From Henckelia pumila (taxonomy: Eukaryota > Streptophyta > Magnoliopsida > Lamiales > Gesneriaceae), in contig NC_133121.1 of NCBI RefSeq assembly GCF_033568475.1, positions 132,526,375 to 132,590,374 on the forward strand: DNA of 64,000 nt. Reading direction: 5' to 3'. The position numbers and the translations under genes are program-made. The notes under the pieces were generated by a model. The model did not search any database. It was not told the origin of the DNA and saw only the letters and a list, made by a program, of their open reading frames with translations. Shown here one piece after another: positions 18,374-29,264 of this stretch. Position 1 is the stretch's first letter. Every line of letters starts with the position of its first letter.

Positions 18374-18468
18374 CAACGGCCACGAAATCGTGGCCGTTGA
18401 TCTCAACGGCCACGAAATCCTGGCCGTTGAATGATCCAACGGCCACTTGGTAGTGGCCGTTGGATCAT
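18374..18468. repeat. Three successive hairpins with GGCCAC stems at the right hAT end
   Basis: CAACGGCCACGA/TCGTGGCCGTTG (18374-18399), a near copy (18404-18429) and a perfect 16-bp stem ATGATCCAACGGCCAC with a 6-nt loop (18431-18468) follow each other. All share CAACGGCCAC/GTGGCCGTTG. They are unlike the left-end array. Confidence 0.9.
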
Positions 18469-19469
18469 GTGGCGCCCGGATGGGCGCCATGTGTCCAACT
18501 CGCCGGGTTGAACGGTTCCAACCCGGCGGGTCGGACCCGTTCAACCCGCCGGGTTGGACCGCTGGGTTGGACCGCCGGGTTCCCGGTTTTCCTAAGAGAA
18601 AATCGGAACCGGACCGCCTATGGGCCGGTCCGGTTCCGGTTTCGGGTCGGGCCCGTTGACCCGGTTAACCGGCCCGTTGACCACGGGCCGGTTCCGGTCC
18701 GGGTCCGGGCCCAACCCGGCCCTTGGCCAGGTCTACATATAGTGTTCACAGTCCAGGGAATACGAGATTGACCACCTCGAGCGGGAGCGTAGGTGGGAGG
18801 CTGATTTTTTTTATGGCCTGATTATATTTCCGGGATCCCAACGATATGAATTTTTAAATTATCGATTCTGTAAGACTTGAATCCTTTAACCTTCAACCGT
18901 ATTCAAGTCTTTATGATATTGAATGAGTTTATTTGAAAAACATCCGGCAGGTAAGGTATAAGGAAATTGTTGATTGTAATAGTAAATTACTTGATTGAGT
19001 TATTTCTATTTGATTTATATAGATGTCTTTCATACTGAGATTTATTCTCACCGGAGTTATCCGGCTGTTGTTTTGCTTGTATGTGTGTATTGCATCAGGT
19101 TGAAGAATATACGAGTCGGACTTGTCATGGAAACGAGATATTGAGAGACTAGGGTGGAGACTCGGGTTAAGAATAGAAGTTGCTGTCAATCGATGTTTTG
19201 AGCTACCTGGAGTTTGTATATATGTTGTCAAACCTTGTATAAATTAGTTGTTGGAAGTTTAGTTTCAATACTTGTATGCAACTTATGAGTTTGATGTATT
19301 GCATTGTAGAAACTTGTACAAGTTAAGGTTTGAGTTTGTATGCATGTTATACTTTGTAGCTTGCCTTTAGATCATTCTAGTATGAAATTGAGATGCTTTG
19401 AATGTTTTAAGCCCTTTATATCTTGCATAGGACAACAACAGCATATTCTGGATTTCTGCACAAAACCTT

Positions 19470-19579
19470 CTCGCTCGATCGGTGGACTTTAACCGATCGA
19501 GCGAGGCCATGTGAATTGCGGGCAGAAAGTTTTTGAATTTGTGCTCGCTCGATCGGTGAACTTTTACCGATCGAGCGAG
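19470..19579. repeat. Two 36-bp hairpins in the solo LTR
   Basis: CTCGCTCGATCGGT pairs with ACCGATCGAGCGAG at 19470-19505 and again at 19544-19579. Arms are identical 14-mers and the loops are 8 nt. Confidence 0.9.
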
Positions 19580-19716
19580 GCCTTGATTTAATTTTTTTTT
19601 TATTGCTTTTGCTTTCAAGTTTAATTTGTTTGCTTGTAAGTTATTAGTTTAATTATCAGTGTAATTTTGATTGAATGTCGATAATTAAGATTAGCACCCG
19701 AGGTCTTCACATATAT

Positions 19717-20027
19717 TAACTATCATTTTTATTTATTTTATATTACATTATATTTCTTATCTAAATACTATTTATCCTATCCTCGAACCAAACGATACCT
19801 TATTATTTTACTATATTATTAAGTGTGCGTAGGTTATAAAAACTATTTTTGGTGTCATTATACTTTTTTAAAAATTTACCCATTATACCCTAATACCCCT
19901 CACTAACTAACAAACAATTTTCTTCATGTCTCATTTCCTCTCACTTTTTCATTGGTTTTCCTATAACTTTCTTTTTTTTCTTTTTGTTTCTTTATCAAAT
20001 TCAAATTTTCTCGGTCGACACCTTAAT
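19717..20027. other. AT-rich spacer between two LTR elements
   Basis: Target DNA between the solo LTR and the Ty3 element. It contains CTCGAACCAAACGATACCTTA, a MITE-end-like string, but no element was delimited. No gene seen. Confidence 0.5.
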
Positions 20028-21475
20028 TGTAGTAACCCGTAACCCATTTTAAGATAATAATATGTTAAACATGATTAAGGGTTGGTAATTGATCTATTTC
20101 GGAGTGTTATTGGACTTCGGAAGAGGAATTTGAGCTTTTGACTTTGGGCCAGATCGGAAGCTCCGATCCCAGTTCGGAAGCTCCGATCCTGACCACTTCG
20201 GAAGCAGATCGGATGCACGGAGATCGGACGTTCCGATCCCAGCCAGCCAGCAATGCTCGATGACTCAGCCGTGAGTTTTGACAAGTGTTGATCGGGGGTT
20301 CGATCGGAAGTTTCGATCCCGGAACGGTGGTTCCGATCCCGACGTGTCGGACATGCACAGAATGAGCTGGAATCGGAAGCTCCGATCCCGAGATCGGTGG
20401 TTCCGATCGTTGCCGAGATTTTGGCTATAAATAGGGCTCATTTGCTTCAGTTTTGAATTACGAATTTCCGAGTTTCCTTCTTCAGTTATATAGTGTGAGT
20501 TATACACTTGAGGGCCCTATCGGTTATAATAGAGGTTCTGGAATAACCAAGGTGTGGTTATAGTCATCCGGGACTAGCGACTCCAAAGGGCTAACTACGG
20601 ACGAAGGTATGGTCCGGGGATCTATTTAAGTTTTGAGAGTACTTATTAGCTTAGTTAAGGCGTATAGAATTTATGTAGTGATACGGTGAACTTTTGAATA
20701 TAGGCTTGGAACCTAGGATCTATTATACTTGAACTAGCCTAGAGGTACGTACACATTGACTGAGATTGCCAGCGAGTATACATGTTTATATGTTGCATTT
20801 ATTTGGCATTATTATATGGCATGATGTATGATTTACCCTTTTCTATACTCATATGTCATGTGCATATACACGTTGAGCCTATTTCTTGTTATACCTGATT
20901 ATAGAGCCGCTCAGCTCTATACTCGATAGTCTGTCACTGAGAGTACCGCGACGGCGGGGGCATTTATGTTTGTCTACTCTGGTGTACTAGACGAGTGTGG
21001 TTGCACCCAGAGGTTGATCCGTGCGGTGGCAGCACTCATGTGGCGCCGGTTCTGAGCATGACTTTTCAGATGACCCTGTACCAGTCATCATGTTGCATGC
21101 ATTATATACATATGTTTACTCATGTCTATGTACTGGGCGTAGCGCTCCCGTCCTAGTTGTTATCTTGGACACCCTATTCCATGGGGCAGGTCGCAGGATG
21201 GACGGAGCTGGTAGTTCAAGGCAGGACTAGGGAGCAGGAGCCTTGAGGATTTTATTATACAGCAGGATTCGATATAGCTGTATAATGTTTACTTTTAAGA
21301 ATTTCGATATGGTTGTATCACTACAGATTTAAGCCTGGATTATATTACTAAGCTGATATGTAAATTATGGATTATGTTTCCGCACGTTTTTACTCTGTTA
21401 AGTATTTTGCTGTATTAAGTTTAATTCATGCTATTAGTTGCCAGTTAGTAGGTGATTCCATGCAGGGTCACTACA
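20028..21475 (+). repeat. 5' LTR of the Ty3 element
   Basis: 1448 bp, TGTAGTAACCC...TCACTACA. A TATA box (GGCTATAAATAGGG, about 20423-20436) marks the likely transcription start. The U3 side (20150-20410) is packed with inverted copies of the core TCGGAAGCTCCGATC and its variants. Compared with the 3' LTR it lacks a 19-bp piece near 20240. Confidence 0.95.
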
Positions 21476-21479
21476 TTTT

Positions 21480-21491
21480 TGGTATCAGAGC
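21480..21491 (+). other. Primer-binding site (initiator tRNA-Met)
   Basis: TGGTATCAGAGC begins four bases after the 5' LTR and matches the 3' end complement of plant initiator tRNA-Met, the usual primer for Gypsy and Copia elements. Confidence 0.92.
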
Positions 21492-21584
21492 ATGCATAGA
21501 TTTTGGGATTAGTACTTGGGATTTAGTTTAGTCTTGAGTAATTCTTGCGCATTTGGGATTTTAATGTGCAATTCTTTTCAGAAA

Positions 21585-24500
21585 ATGGCTGACGAGAGTC
21601 ACGGTAGTGTTGGCCAGGGAAGTGGTCATCATCATCGTCGCCATCATCATCATGATGATCAACATCGTCCTCATGAGGGTCGACGTCGCTATACTATTAA
21701 TAAGTTTATGCAGGTAGGACCGAAACCCTTAGTGGGAGGCGAGAATCCTGAACAAGCTAGAAGCTGGATGTCTAAACTTGAGAGCACGTTTCGAGCTTTT
21801 GAGTGTACTGAGGAGCAGAAACTGGAAGTTCTAGAATTCGTTCTAGAGGATAGAGCACGTTTTTGGTGGGATGCCAAGGTTGCTCAGGCACGTACTGAGA
21901 GAGGACAGGTGACTTGGGGGAATTTCTGTCGGGAGTTTCAGAAATTGTATTTTCCTCTGGCTGTTCGCCAAGCACGATCTATGGAGTTGCTTACTTTGAG
22001 GCAAGGATCAATGACTATTGATCAGTATCAACAGCGATTTCTTGATCTGCTACCTTTCAGTCCCCATATCAATGAGAGTGATGCGTCGAAATATGATATC
22101 TTTCTGCAAGGCCTGAACCAAGATATCTACTCTCAGGTTGTCGTCTGTGATGACCCGGTGTCTTATGAGACTTTGGTGAACCGTTGCCGTCTTGTGGAGA
22201 CCAGCAACAGGCGTAGACAGTTGATGATGCCAGCACAACCTATTGGATTTATTGAGCCTCGAGCTCAATCTGTTGTGTCATCTGTACCTACGTCTTCTTC
22301 TACTCCTACTACTTTGTCTGGATCTCGTGGTTCACGAGGTATGTTCCATTTTGGGAAGAAGAAGAAGAAGGAGGAGTTTTGTAGCCATTGTGGTGGGAAG
22401 CATCCTGCAGCTTCATGTCGGAGAGCTACTGGTGCGTGTTATATTTGTGGTCAGCAGGGACATCTGCGGAGAGATTGTCCTCAGCGCATGGGTTCTGCTA
22501 GTGGATCGGGATCCCAGGTTGGATCTCAGGCTTCTATTTTTCCACGTCAGCAGCCAGCACCACAGAGTTCTTCTGGTTATCGTCCCCAGACTCAAGGGCA
22601 GGTGTTTGCTCTGTCTCAGGAGCAGGCTACTGAGGGAAGCGATCGCATGTTGGCAGGTAACTTCTTGTTATGTGGTATTCCTGCACTTGTATTAATTGAT
22701 ACTGGAGCATCGCATTCCTTTATTTCTAGTCGCTTCGTTAAGAGACATAGATTACCTTACGTATCATTAGATAGAGATTTAGTTGTATCTACTCCGTTGG
22801 AGCAAGAGATAGTAACTAAGCGTCTAGTGATGGGTTGCCTTCTGGAGTTTGAAGGTAATGTGTTATCGGCTAATTTGATGATATTAGCGATGACGGATTT
22901 TGACTGTATCTTGGGAATAGATATGCTGACTTTGTATCACGCTACTGTAGATTGTTATCAGCGTCTGGTACAGTTTCATCCCGTTGAGGGTGATAGTTGG
23001 TACTTTTATGGTGAGGGTGCGCGACCTCCGATGCCACTTGTTTCGGCTCTGAAGGCATGTCATGTCTTGGAGTCAGGTGGGGAGGGCTACCTCATCTATG
23101 CAGTTGATATGTCCATGAGTAGTACGGGTATTGATCAGCTACCGGTTGTCAGCGAGTTTCCTGACGTATTCCCTAATGAGATTCCTGGTTTTCCTCCGGT
23201 TCGAGAGGTTGAATTTGGTATTGATCTAGTACCAGGAACTACGCCTATATCCCGAGCACCTTATCGTCTGGCACCTTCAGAGATGAGGGAATTGAAACAG
23301 CAGTTGCAAGATCTTCTTGATAAGGGATATATTCGTCCGAGTGTTTCTCCATGGGGAGCACCTGTTTTGTTTGTCAAAAAGAAGGATGGATCGATGCGAT
23401 TATGTATTGATTACAGGCAGTTGAATCGTGTCACCATCAAGAATAAGTATCCTTTGCCACGGATTGATGATCTGTTTGATCAATTACAGGGTACTTCTAT
23501 TTATTCGAAGATAGATCTGAGATCTGGATACCATCAGATGCGGGTACGAGACTCAGATATATCTACGACTGCTTTCAGGACCAGATACGGGCATTATGAG
23601 TTTCTGGTGATGCCATTCGGTTTGACGAATGCACCGGCAGTCTTTATGAATCTGATGAATCAGGTATTTCGAGATTATCTGGATAGATTTGTCATCGTCT
23701 TCATAGATAATATTCTTGTTTATTCTCATGACAAGGATGAGCATGCACAGCATTTGAGGATTATTCTACAGACGTTACGAGATAAGCAGCTATATGCGAA
23801 ATTAAGCAAGTGTGAATTCTGGCTTGATCGGGTAGTATTTCTCGGTCATGTGATTTCTAATGAAGGGATATCTTTTGATCCTAGTAAGATAGAGGCAGTG
23901 CTGAACTGGTCTCGTCCGACGACGGTTGCTGAGATTCGTAGTTTCTTGGGTCTAGCGGGATATTACCGTCGGTTCATCGAGAATTTTTCACAGTTGGCCA
24001 GGCCTTTGACTCAGCTTACTCGGAAAGATGTTACCTTCATTTGGTCCTCGGATTGTGAGGAGTCGTTTCACGAGCTGCGTAGACGTCTTACTACTGCACC
24101 TGTGCTAGCTCTACCTTCTGGATCAGGAGGTTATGTTGTTTATACTGATGCCTCTGGTCAGGGGTTGGGATGTGTGTTGACACAGCATGGACATGTTATT
24201 GCCTATGCTTCTCGACAGTTGAAGACGCATGAGAATAACTATCCAGTGCATGATCTCGAGTTAGCCGTCATTGTATTTGCGCTCAAGATTTGGAGACACT
24301 ATCTTTATGGCGAGAAATTTGAGATATTTATGGATCACAAGAGTTTGAAGTATTTATTCACTCAGGCAGAGTTGAATATGCGACAGAGACGCTGGATGGA
24401 TCTCCTGAAGGATTATGATTGTGAAATCAAATATCATCCAGGTTCTGCTAATCTTACTGCTGATGCCTTGAGTCGGCAGGTGAGACTGTCTGCACTTCAG

Positions 24501-26048
24501 ACTAATGAAATATCTCATATGATTCAAGAGTGCTGTTCATTGAGTTTTACGCTCAAGCACAAGAAAGGGAGGAATGGGATTCGTTTGTATACTATTCTAT
24601 CTGAGCCGGTATTGTATTCTCGGATCAGAGATGCTCAGATATCTGATGTTAAGACTCAGCGATTGGCACGTCTAGCCAATGGAGTTAATACATCTGGATT
24701 CCATTTTCAGGCAGATGGTTTATTGTGCCTATCCAATAGAGTGGTTATACCTAATGTTGCGGAGCTCAGGAATGATATTCTATCTCAAGCTCACAGGAGT
24801 CGATTATCAGTTCATCCTGGAAGTATGAAAATGTATAAGGACTTGCGAACTAGATTCTGGTGGAAGGGGATGAAGCGAAGTGTGTATCAATTTGTTTCGA
24901 GATGTTTGGTTTGTCAACAGGTCAAGGCTGAACATCGACGACCAGGTGGATTACTGCAGAATCTTGAGATTCCCGAATGGAAGTGGGAGCACGTGACTAT
25001 GGATTTTGTTACCCACTTGCCTATGACTTCACGTCAGTGTGATGCTATCTGGGTTGTCATTGACCGTTTGACGAAATCAGCACATTTCATTCCTTATAAC
25101 CGGGAGTATTCTTATGATCGCATGGCACGCTTATATATCCAGGAGATTGTGCGATTACATGGGATTCCAGTGAGTATTGCCAGTGATAGAGATCCGCGAT
25201 TTACTTCACGTTTTTGGGGTAGTTTTCAGCAGGCATTGGGTACCACTCTGAGTTTGAGCACGGCGTATCATCCGGAGACTGACGGGCAGTCAGAGCGCAC
25301 TATTCGTACGCTGGAGGATATGCTACGTTCTTCTGTCATGGATTTTGGCTTATCTTGGCGGGATCAGTTACCTTTGATTGAATTTGCCTACAATAACAGT
25401 TATCATCGTAGTATTGATATGGCACCTTTCGAGGCATTGTATGGTCGACGGTGTCGTACTCCGTTATTCTGGGATGAAGTCGGGGAACGGCAAGTCGAGG
25501 GTCCTGAATTGGTGCAGCAGATTGTAGACAAGGTAGATTTGATCAAGCATAGGATCAAAGTTGCTCAAGATAGACAAGCCAGTTATGCGAATATTCGCCG
25601 CAGGCCACTTCAGTTTGAGCCTGGTGAATATGTTTTTCTGCGAGTATCACCTTTTAGGAAGGTGATGAGATTTGGTGTGAAAGGCAAGTTGTCTCCTCGT
25701 TACATTGGGCCTTTCCAGATACTGGAAAAGATCGGAGATGTTGCTTATCGTTTGGCTTTACCGCCATCTCTTTCCAGTATACACAATGTTTTTCATGTGT
25801 CGTTGCTTTGACAGTACATAGCTGATGAATCTCATGTGATTCAATCTACTGATATTCAGCTAGAGCCAGATCTGTCTTTTGTTGAACGACCAATCTGTAT
25901 CCTAGACAGGAAGGAGAAAGTTCTTCGGAACAAGACTATACCACTTGTGATGGTACAGTGGCAGCGCCGAGGCGTTGAAGAAGCAACTTGGGAAACTGAG
26001 AGTCGTATGCGAGCAGAATATCCTGAGTTGTTTGCTTTGTATTTTTGA
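21585..26048 (+). pseudogene. Ty3 gag-pol with catalytic-site change and late nonsense codon
   Basis: The frame is open from 21516. The likely start is 21585 (MADESHGS), after which a His-rich tract precedes gag. In residues counted from 21516: CCHC knuckle [14 protein letters not shown] (from 308), protease DTGASHSF (395), reverse transcriptase with [19 protein letters not shown], then a catalytic box reading FIDN (D731, N732) where the family has FIDD. RNase H follows ([11 protein letters not shown]878), then integrase with an HHCC finger and a D1163/D1224/E1260 triad with D,D35E spacing. A TGA at 25809-25811 follows VSLL; the same frame then continues to 26048 with the chromodomain-like tail (EEATWETESRM). 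The element's own polyprotein is therefore predicted to be inactive in reverse transcription and to lack its C-terminus. Confidence 0.92.
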
Positions 26049-26175
26049 TTACCATATAAGATGTAATTACCGTTGTTGTAATAAGACATGGTTTGTTGTT
26101 TCATATTGTTATCTTGATTTATCTTTAGATGTTATTTCGCGGACGAAATGACGAAATATCTAAAGGTGGGGAGAA

Positions 26176-27642
26176 TGTAGTAACCCGTAACCCATTTTAA
26201 GATAATAATATGTTAAACATGATTAAGGGTTGGTAATTGATCTATTTCGGAGTGTTATTGGACTTCGGAAGAGGAATTTGGGCTTTTGACTTTGGGCCAG
26301 ATCGGAAGCTCCGATCCCAGTTCGGAAGCTCCGATCCTGACCACTTCGGAAGCAGATCGGATGCACGGAGATCGGACGTTCCGATCAGGAACGGAGGTTC
26401 CGATCCCAGCCAGCCAGCAATGCTCGATGACTCAGCCGTGAGTTTTGACAAGTGTTGATCGGGGGTTCGATCGGAAGTTCCGATCCCGGAACGGTGGTTC
26501 CGATCCCGACGTGTCGGACATGCACAGAATGAGCTGGAATCGGAAGCTCCGATCCCGAGATCGGTGGTTCCGATCGTTGCCGAGATTTTGGCTATAAATA
26601 GGGCTCATTTGCTTCAGTTTTGAATTACGAATTCCCGAGTTTCCTTCTTCAGTTATATAGTGTGAGTTATACACTTGAGGGCCCTATCGGTTATAATAGA
26701 GGTTCTGGAATAACCAAGGTGTGGTTATAGTCATCCGGGACTAGCGACTCCAAAGGGCTAACTACGGACGAAGGTATGGTCCGGGAATCTATTTAAGTTT
26801 TGAGAGTACTTATTAGCTTAGTTAAGGCGTATAGAATTTATGTAGTGATACGGTGAACTTTTGAATATAGGCTTGGAACCTAGGATCTATTATACTTGAA
26901 CTAGCCTAGAGGTACGTACACATTGACTGAGATTGCCAGCGAGTATACATGTTTATATGTTGCATTTATTTGGCATTATTATATGGCATGATGCATGATT
27001 TACCCTTTTCTATACTCATATGTCATGTGCATATACACGTTGAGCCTATTTCTTGTTATACCTGATTATAGAGCCGCTCAGCTCTATACTCGATAGTCTG
27101 TCACTGAGAGTACCGCGACGGCGGGGGCATTTATGTTTGTCTACTCTGGTGTACTAGACAAGTGTGGTTGCACCCAGAGGTTGATCCGTGCGGTGGCAGC
27201 ACTCATGTGACGCCGGTTCTGAGCATGACTTTTCAGATGACCCTGTACCAGTCATCATATTGCATGCATTATATACATATGTTTACTCATGTCTATGTAC
27301 TGGGCGTAGCGCTCCCGTCCTAGTTGTTATCTTGGACACCCTATTCCATGGGGCAGGTCGCAGGATGGACGGAGCTGGTAGTTCAAGGCAGGACTAGGGA
27401 GCAGGAGCCTTGAGGATTTTATTATACAGCAGGATTCGATATAGCTGTATAATGTTTACTTTTAAGAATTTCGATATGGTTGTATCACTACAGATTTAAG
27501 CCTGGATTATATTACTAAGCTGATATGTAAATTATGGATTATGTTTCCGCACGTTTTTACTCTGTTAAGTATTTTGCTATATTAAGTTTAATGCATGCTA
27601 TTAGTTGCCAGTTAGTAGGTGATTCCATGCAGGGTCACTACA
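26176..27642 (+). repeat. 3' LTR of the Ty3 element
   Basis: 1467 bp, same ends as the 5' LTR. The 19-bp excess is an additional AGGAACGGAGGTTCCGATC unit near 26396, one more copy of the inverted GGTTCCGATC-type repeat. The TATA box copy is near 26590. A polypurine tract lies directly upstream. Confidence 0.95.
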
Positions 27643-27647
27643 TTAAT

Positions 27648-27710
27648 CAAGTTAGAATTTTTACCAAATTATATATTTACGGGACACGTATTGCGTGTGC
27701 CATGATGACT

Positions 27711-27758
<48 letters not shown>

Positions 27759-27926
27759 ATAATACACATATGTGATCAGCATGTTACAGTTTATCTATTG
27801 CGTTAATTTGAGGGTTTATCTAATACAAATAATACACATATATGATCAGCATGTTACAGTTTATCTATTGCGTTAATTTGAGGGTTTATCTAATACACAT
27901 AATATATATATATATATATATATATT
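27648..27926. repeat. (TA)n runs and 70-bp tandem duplication
   Basis: A TA microsatellite (about 27714-27756) is followed by two tandem copies, period 70 bp, of a unit containing GATCAGCATGTTACAG and GAGGGTTTATCTAATACA (27774-27843, then 27844-27900). A diverged third copy lies at 13208-13263. A second TA run follows at 27903-27925. Confidence 0.85.
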
Positions 27927-29264
27927 TATTTGCATCAATCACCCTTGTGAAATATTGAAAATGCACACTTATCTCATGTGAAATTTTAATAAGCATTTTC
28001 AACCCTGACCTTTTAAAAAATTAGCACACTCGCCCCTTCAGATGAGTGATTGTTGCTCAAGCGCCCCTCATGCGACTGGGCAAAGATTTTGATATTTTTT
28101 TTTGCACCAAATACCCCTGTGAAATATTAAAAATACATATTTGACCCATGTGAAAATAATTTTAAATATATTCAACCCATAATACACAATTTTTATTAAA
28201 ATCTAATTATAAAATATTTAGCAAACATTTTTTGTTTTATTAATTTTATTTTTAATTTTTAATTTATTATGATTATATAATTGTTTTTAAAAAAATATTA
28301 TTATTTTATTAAACTTTCTTCTTGTTTCCAACTTCTCCATTAAAAATGAATTCATAAACAAGATTTAAATACCTAAAGTACCAAAATATTAAATCAAAAT
28401 AATAAGTGCATGATAAGTACCAAACATTTTTAATTTTATTTATTTTTATTTTTTATTTTAAATTTATAATTTATAATTAATTTATTTCTAAAAAAATATT
28501 ACTTTATCTCGTTATCATTATTTTATCAAATCACTTCGTGTTTTTAATTTTTCCATTAAACATGATTCATAAATAAGGATTTAAATATCTAAAAACACCA
28601 AAATATTGAACCATATGATAATTTCATGAATGTTACTTTTTCGATTTAGAATTATATAATAATGTTATTTTTTTATTATTTATTACAAATTGTGCAATGC
28701 ATATTTTCTAAAAATTTAAATTTTGGTTCAATAATATAATCGAAAATACAATATGTTTAAACTTATCAGTTTAGTTCAATATTTTGGTACTTGAAATTAT
28801 TTAAATACTTATTTATGAATGCATGTTTAATGAAAAAATTAGAAATACGAAGTGAGTTTAATAAGATAATGATAACAGGATAAAGTAATAATATTTTTTA
28901 GAAAATAATTAATTAATGATAATATATTTAAAATAAAAATAAAAATTAATAAAACAAAAAAATGTTTGCTAAATATTTATAATTGAATTTTATTAAAACT
29001 TGTGTATTTTGAGTTGAATATATTTAAAAATTATTTTCACAGGGGTAAAATATGTATTTTTAATATTTCACAGGGGTATTTGCAAAAAAAATATCAAAAT
29101 ATTTGTCCAGTCGCATGAGGGGCGCGTGCACAATAATCACTCATCTGAAGGGGCGAGTGTGCTAATTTTTTAAAAGGTCAGGATTGAAGATGCCTATTAA
29201 AATTAAAATTTCACAGGAGATAAATGTGCATTTTCAATATTTCACAGGAGTGATTGGTGCAAAT
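27927..29264. mobile_element. Long-inverted-repeat (foldback) element, copy 1
   Basis: 1338 bp with ends TATTTGCA.CAATCA. The two halves are inverted copies over nearly the full length (for example CACTCGCCCCTTCAGATGAG at 28028-28047 against its complement near 29138-29157). It has no coding capacity and sits between (TA)n runs, so any target duplication is hidden. A second copy of the family is at 54132-55497. It could be a non-autonomous Mutator-like or foldback transposon; class not settled. Confidence 0.85.

Larger units (their letters stand above)
15356..18735 (-). mobile_element. hAT DNA transposon, 3380 bp, with 8-bp target duplications
   Basis: The terminal inverted repeats begin TAGACCTGGCCA at both ends. 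The flanks are a perfect 8-bp target-site duplication, CATATAGT (15348-15355 and 18736-18743), the hallmark length for hAT elements. The interior carries a BED-finger/hAT transposase on the minus strand. The ends are GC-rich (CCGGGTCCGG motifs) with two different structured repeat arrays. Perfect duplications and clear TIRs point to a fairly recent insertion into the older solo LTR. Confidence 0.95.
13603..19711. mobile_element. Solo LTR (Ty3-like) carrying a nested hAT element
   Basis: The unit starts TGTAAGGCCCTGAAAA and ends GAGGTCTTCACA, giving TG...CA ends. It is flanked by the 5-bp duplication TATAT (13598-13602 and 19712-19716). Removing the nested hAT (15356-18735 plus one 8-bp duplication) leaves about 2.7 kb with no coding region, primer site or second LTR. 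It is therefore read as a solo LTR made by LTR-LTR recombination. TGTAAGGCCC starts are common in plant Gypsy LTRs, so the superfamily is inferred. The TATAT flanks are low-complexity and are weaker evidence than the hAT duplication. Confidence 0.7.
20028..27642 (+). mobile_element. Young Ty3/Gypsy (Tekay/Del-like chromovirus) retrotransposon
   Basis: A complete 7615-bp element: 5' LTR 20028-21475, a primer site complementary to initiator tRNA-Met, one long gag-pol frame, a polypurine tract (AAAGGTGGGGAGAA, 26162-26175), 3' LTR 26176-27642, and 5-bp target duplication TTAAT (20023-20027, 27643-27647). Domain order PR-RT-RH-INT is that of Ty3/Gypsy. A C-terminal chromodomain-like tail suggests the Tekay/Del lineage. 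By eye the LTRs differ by roughly ten substitutions and one 19-bp indel, so insertion is recent. Confidence 0.96.

Noticed and set aside
18447-18771. Overlapping ORFs of 70 and 103 codons in GC-rich DNA
   Set aside because: They read through the hairpins and CCGGGTCCGG subterminal repeats of the hAT element, and the protein has repeat-like composition only.
20145-20180. AGATCGGAAG resembles the start of a sequencing adapter
   Set aside because: It belongs to a family of LTR-internal palindromic units present in both LTRs with diverged neighbours, and the adapter sequence does not continue.
20028-26048. Integrated plant pararetrovirus
   Set aside because: The element has LTRs, integrase and Ty3 domain order, with no movement protein or caulimovirid features. 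It is a Gypsy retrotransposon.
27534-27806. 90-codon ORF
   Set aside because: It starts in the Ty3 3' LTR and runs through a TA microsatellite.
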